Assembly (NCBI GenBank): GCA_023252395.1
Contig: JAJPDY010000054.1
Location: 1-7,494, forward strand
From: Nitrososphaera sp.
GTDB taxonomy: Archaea > Thermoproteota > Nitrososphaeria > Nitrososphaerales > Nitrososphaeraceae
Length of the DNA stretch: 7,494 bases
Direction of reading: 5' to 3'
The position numbers and the translations under genes were made by a program. The stretch's first letter is position 1. Each line of letters starts with the position of its first letter. The notes under the pieces are model-generated. The model saw nothing but the letters and a program-made list of their open reading frames with translations, ran no database searches and was not told the origin of the DNA. Of the stretch, positions 5,417 to 7,494 are shown in pieces.

Positions 5417-5632
5417 TTATGGTTTCTTTGCCCACATCGTTACTGCTGTAGTGCTGATAGCTGCGCCTGCTGCTCCGCTCACTATTGCAAAGACAACGCT
5501 CTTGTCTATTGCCAGCTGGGGCAGTATGGCTGCCAACGCGTCAGCTACTGAGGGCGATGCAAGGAATGCGAGGAACCCTATCGCAAATCCTAGCGATCCA
5601 AAGATTGCCAGTACGGCTGTTCTTGATGCCAT
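5417..5632 (-). CDS. Small two-helix membrane protein, cotranscribed with the CdvB paralogue
   Basis: A 71-residue membrane hairpin that I do not recognise. Helix 1 is about residues 6-26 (AVLAIFGSLGFAIGFLAFLA), a short linker with Pro28, Asp31 and Asp43 follows, and helix 2 is about 46-66 (VVFAIVSGAAGAAISTTAV). Arg4 at the N-terminus and Lys69-Lys70 at the C-terminus suggest both ends face the cytoplasm by the positive-inside rule. Helix 2 carries small-xxx-small spacing (GAAGAA) favouring helix packing. Its ATG is 6 nt after the TGA of the CdvB paralogue, and GTGAG spanning that stop may act as a weak ribosome site, so the two are almost certainly one operon. A membrane-partner role for the ESCRT-III-like protein is inference from context. 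It ends 3 nt from the convergent cbiF. Confidence 0.78.
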   Translation of the reverse strand: MASRTAVLAIFGSLGFAIGFLAFLASPSVADALAAILPQLAIDKSVVFAIVSGAAGAAISTTAVTMWAKKP

Positions 5633-5638
5633 GTTTTC

Positions 5639-6289
5639 TCACTGTTGGTGACTCTCGGTGTCCGAGATCCTGATGCTTCCGCCGGGGATCGAGGGGAACT
5701 TGTCGGTTACCCTCTGTTCTGCAACGGCTGAGGCTTCCATCATTATCTGGTCGATGTCAGCTCCTCCGCCGGTGTTGATGTCAACTCCCATGCCGCTCCC
5801 TTGCAGCGAATCCATCATGATGCCGCTGAGCAGTGACTGCATGTTGTTGATTTCTCCGTCGGCTCCGGGCACAAACCTTCCGAGGCTTGGCTTGAGGCTC
5901 TTTATCGACGATATGGCTGGGCCTAGCGCTACCATTGCGTCTCCCATGTCGTGTATAGTGGATAGTCTCATTGATACTTGCTCAAGCGCCATCTTGGCTT
6001 GGCCTAGCGTGCGCGAGATTTTTCGCACCTCTGCAAGCTCGTTTGAGAGGACCTTGGCAGTGTCTGTGTCGTGCCTCTGCATTGAATCGACTACTCGCCT
6101 GAACAGGGAAGCGTCTCTCTCGTTCAGCTTTGTAATCATGGTATCTAACTTTGATGTCTGCAACTGTAGCTTGTTAACTGCAGTCTCGATCCTTGGCTTT
6201 AACGGGCCTTGGTTTTTCAGCGATTCTTTGAGTTTATCGCCGGCATTCGCTCGATTCTGGTTACTCCAATTCTTATCGAAACCGGTCAT
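5639..6289 (-). CDS. cdvB-like: ESCRT-III/Snf7-family CdvB paralogue
   Basis: A 216-residue ESCRT-III-type protein, expected to polymerise on the cytoplasmic membrane face in division or vesicle formation. The Snf7-like core spans ~18-190: basic helix 1 (LKESLKNQGPLKPRIETAVNK), the long helix with LDTMITKLNERDASLFRRVVDSMQRHD (48-74), the hallmark SNELAEVRKISRT (82-94), LEQVSMRLSTI (102-112), then acidic helices and DIDQIMMEASAVAE (178-191). The C-terminus is a short Gly-rich stretch followed by DKFPSIPGG (197-204), which could be a MIM2-like CdvC (Vps4) binding motif; I could not verify this. No broken winged helix for CdvA is apparent. Thaumarchaeota carry several CdvB paralogues and this one is not beside cdvA or cdvC in the window. 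A TATA box 26 nt before the ATG predicts a leaderless message shared with the hairpin gene. Confidence 0.88.
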   Translation of the reverse strand: MTGFDKNWSNQNRANAGDKLKESLKNQGPLKPRIETAVNKLQLQTSKLDTMITKLNERDASLFRRVVDSMQRHDTDTAKVLSNELAEVRKISRTLGQAKMALEQVSMRLSTIHDMGDAMVALGPAISSIKSLKPSLGRFVPGADGEINNMQSLLSGIMMDSLQGSGMGVDINTGGGADIDQIMMEASAVAEQRVTDKFPSIPGGSIRISDTESHQQ

Positions 6290-6310
6290 GCACTTGCCTG
6301 ACTGGATTCG

Positions 6311-6320
6311 TTATTAATTT
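6311..6320 (-). promoter_or_regulatory. TATA box of the CdvB-like operon
   Basis: The minus strand reads AAATTAATAA, centred about 26 nt upstream of the A of the ATG. Transcription would start at the ATG (leaderless). Just upstream, CCGGT (6333-6337) and ACCGG (6343-6347) form a short inverted repeat that could be a regulator site. Confidence 0.55.
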
Positions 6321-6391
6321 CGGGTGTATAATCCGGTAAACCACCGGGTTAGCTAATTACCGTACTGTTACCATCCCGATGGCGAGAGATA

Positions 6392-6408
6392 TGAGAGCGT
6401 CGCTCTCA
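6392..6408. terminator. 17-nt dyad between minus-strand genes, possible terminator or operator
   Basis: TGAGAGCG-T-CGCTCTCA is a perfect dyad around one base; as RNA it gives a 7-bp GC-containing stem with a GUC loop. It starts 21 nt past the stop of the 97-residue minus-strand gene and about 100 nt upstream of the CdvB-like gene. No U-tract follows on the minus strand, so protein binding or mRNA 3'-end protection are alternatives. Confidence 0.4.
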
Positions 6409-6428
6409 ATACTTGCTTGGTAGTAAGC

Positions 6429-6722
6429 TTATTTCAGTGGCACTCTCATGATTTCTTTCTGGGTGACAGAGCTCCAAGCACCCATTCCCTTTCCGCCAGT
6501 GCCGCCCGTTCCCGTGATCTGGCTCACCACAATCTCGGCAGGAGCCATTGGCGGCCAGAGCATGGCGACGTACTCGCCCACTTCGCCGGCCTTGTCAAGG
6601 GATGCCGGCACCATGTTTTCGCGCTTGAAATTGCTAGCCAGCTTGTCCTTTATCGGATCTATGAGCTGGCGCTGCCCGTGTACAATAAGGTAGATTTTCT
6701 TTGTGCCATCAACAGAAGACAT
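6429..6722 (-). CDS. Uncharacterised 97-residue protein
   Basis: Not recognised. Residues 8-35 begin with a short strand (KIYLIVHGQ) followed by an amphipathic helix (QLIDPIKDKLASNFKRE), an alpha/beta opening. Residues 48-70 include EYVAMLWPPMAPAEIVVSQIT, a hydrophobic strand-rich segment with conserved-looking Trp-Pro-Pro. A glycine loop GTGGTGGKGMG (71-81) resembles a nucleotide- or phosphate-binding loop in composition, but it is not a canonical P-loop because no Ser/Thr follows the Lys. The C-terminus is short and basic. No signal peptide or membrane helix is visible, so it is probably cytoplasmic. The start is ATG 6722, with a TATA element about 25 nt upstream that it seems to share with the divergent gene. 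Existence is supported by promoter, composition and lack of a better overlapping frame. Confidence 0.65.
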   Translation of the reverse strand: MSSVDGTKKIYLIVHGQRQLIDPIKDKLASNFKRENMVPASLDKAGEVGEYVAMLWPPMAPAEIVVSQITGTGGTGGKGMGAWSSVTQKEIMRVPLK

Positions 6723-6743
6723 GCCAGATTGTTCGTGTATAAG

Positions 6744-6751
6744 CCTATAAA
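6744..6751. promoter_or_regulatory. Apparently bidirectional TATA box between divergent genes
   Basis: CCTATAAA on plus, TTTATAGG on minus. Its centre is about 25 nt from the minus-strand ATG (6722) and about 28 nt from the plus-strand TTG (6776), so a single element has the right spacing for leaderless transcription both ways. A second minus-strand TATA-like sequence, GCTTATAC (6737-6744), is too close (18 nt) to suit the ATG. Confidence 0.5.
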
Positions 6752-6775
6752 CGTGTTATTGATGCTTCCTTTTGC

Positions 6776-7354
6776 TTGATAGTTACCGACTCGTACATGG
6801 CGATGGTCCTGCCTGACGGCATGGCAGAGCGCATATCAGAGTTTATCGCAGGCAAGCGCAACTTTCCATTTATCAGCCGCGACGAGCTGGTGTGCATGAT
6901 GTACCTTTATGGCAAGAGTGGCAGAGTCAACGAAAACGAGATAGAAGAGGCAGGCAAGCTTGCAGAGAGGACAGCCGCCCAGATGGGTCAGGACATCGAC
7001 ATTTACGCCAACAGCTCTGCCGGCAAGCTCGACTCTGAATACATACGTAGCAAGTACATCAACAGGGAGCTCCAGCTGGCAGTTGAAAAAAAGGCAAGGG
7101 GGCGGATTGCAAGCGACCCGGCGATAATATCTGACTGCTTTGCGCAGCATATTGCATATTACAAGCAGGACTACTTTTTTGAGCTGTACGGCCCGCTCAA
7201 GGATTCCGAGCTCACGTCAGACATCCGGCCAGCTCTTGCCGGCAGGATGGTCATGGTGTGCTACAACAGAAAAGGAGCGCAGGACACCGGGCTTTCTCAC
7301 CCTCTGATCCCAGTCTACGTGTGGTTCCGGGATCAGACCGGCGCAAAGCCGTGA
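6776..7354 (+). CDS. Uncharacterised 192-residue protein
   Basis: Not recognised. The sequence looks like a soluble, mixed-helix cytoplasmic protein. Residues 14-85 are helical and charged (GMAERISEFIAGK, RDELVCMMYLYGKSGRV, EIEEAGKLAERTAAQMG). Residues 86-125 continue with DSEYIRSKYINRELQLAVEKKARGR. The C-terminal part (136-187) is rich in aromatics: HIAYYKQDYFFELYG, GRMVMVCYNRKG, LIPVYVWFRDQTG. No signal peptide, membrane helix or metal-binding cluster is visible. The TTG at 6776 suits the TATA box spacing; ATG 6797 would give 185 residues and is the main alternative. It is divergent from the 97-residue gene across 53 bp, suggesting co-regulation, and its last 22 nt overlap the convergent VOC-fold gene. 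Confidence 0.68.
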   Translation: MIVTDSYMAMVLPDGMAERISEFIAGKRNFPFISRDELVCMMYLYGKSGRVNENEIEEAGKLAERTAAQMGQDIDIYANSSAGKLDSEYIRSKYINRELQLAVEKKARGRIASDPAIISDCFAQHIAYYKQDYFFELYGPLKDSELTSDIRPALAGRMVMVCYNRKGAQDTGLSHPLIPVYVWFRDQTGAKP

Positions 7355-7494
7355 TAGTACGGGATCTGGCTCATCTCTTCCTGCGGCATCTGGGCGATTG
7401 ATATCAGGTGCCCGTCAGGGTCCTGGACTATTGCGTGCTTGCCAAAGGGCTCTTGTTTTGGCTTTTTGTAGAACTTTACTTTTTTCTTCTTCAG
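7333..7494 (-). CDS. VOC/glyoxalase-fold protein, C-terminal 53 residues (partial at window edge)
   Basis: The reverse strand from the window edge stays open for 53 codons and ends with TGA at 7335-7333. The peptide begins LKKKKVKFYKKP, continues QEPFGKHAIVQDPDGHLIS, and ends IPYYHGFAPV. G-x-x-A-x-x-x-DPDGH is the closing strand motif of the vicinal oxygen chelate superfamily (glyoxalase I, bleomycin resistance, extradiol dioxygenases). The usual metal-ligand Glu two residues after DPDGx-L is Ser (HLISIAQ), so this copy may be a non-metal, binding-type member; the missing N-terminal half prevents a specific call. The gene converges with and overlaps the 192-residue gene by 22 nt. Confidence 0.75.
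   Translation of the reverse strand: MKKKKVKFYKKPKQEPFGKHAIVQDPDGHLISIAQMPQEEMSQIPYYHGFAPV

Noticed and set aside
5658..6317. Plus-strand open frame of 219 codons
   Set aside because: Entirely antisense to the CdvB paralogue, Ser/Leu/Pro-rich composition without recognisable motifs, and no matching promoter.
1..7494. CRISPR array, tRNA or rRNA gene, transposase or integrase
   Set aside because: No regularly spaced DNA repeat, cloverleaf-like sequence, terminal inverted repeat or recombinase motif was seen on either strand; the only large repeats are protein-coding.

Overview
The window most likely comes from an ammonia-oxidising thaumarchaeon (Nitrososphaerota), probably a Nitrososphaera-like soil lineage. 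Four things point there: a J-domain/ferredoxin fusion (DnaJ-Fer, known from Thaumarchaeota and green plastids), an ESCRT-III/CdvB-type protein, anaerobic-type cobalamin methyltransferases, and archaeal gene grammar. That grammar is A/T-rich TATA-like boxes about 25-30 nt before start codons, mostly leaderless, with some GTG and TTG starts. The genus is inference; no rRNA or tRNA gene is present to confirm it.

Layout. At 117-2243 (minus) lies a 708-residue secreted protein: a signal peptide, a spherulin-4/GH135-like glycosidase domain, then four ~84-residue beta repeats with a PKD domain between the first and second. Next, at 2347-2685 (minus), is a small protein with a very lysine-rich head and an acidic tail, possibly chromatin-associated. 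A 275-nt divergent intergenic region with a 16-bp perfect palindrome leads to plus-strand genes: a small helical NitrOD5-like protein (2961-3230), DnaJ-Fer (3291-3872), and a translationally overlapping cobalamin pair, cbiL and cbiF (3907-5413).

Convergent with cbiF, and only 3 nt away, is a minus-strand two-gene unit: an ESCRT-III/CdvB paralogue (5639-6289) followed after 6 nt by a 71-residue two-helix membrane protein (5417-5632). Further right, two uncharacterised genes (6429-6722 minus and 6776-7354 plus) diverge from a 53-bp spacer that seems to hold one shared TATA element. The right edge carries the C-terminal 53 residues of a minus-strand VOC/glyoxalase-fold protein whose tail overlaps its convergent neighbour.

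How the genes work together: cbiL/cbiF perform two ring methylations of cobalamin synthesis. The CdvB paralogue and the hairpin protein may form a membrane-remodelling unit. The secreted enzyme probably acts on extracellular amino-sugar polysaccharide. The rest look like independent single-gene units. No mobile element, CRISPR array or integrase is visible. The most interesting items are the CdvB/membrane-hairpin operon and the archaeal GH135-like repeat protein.
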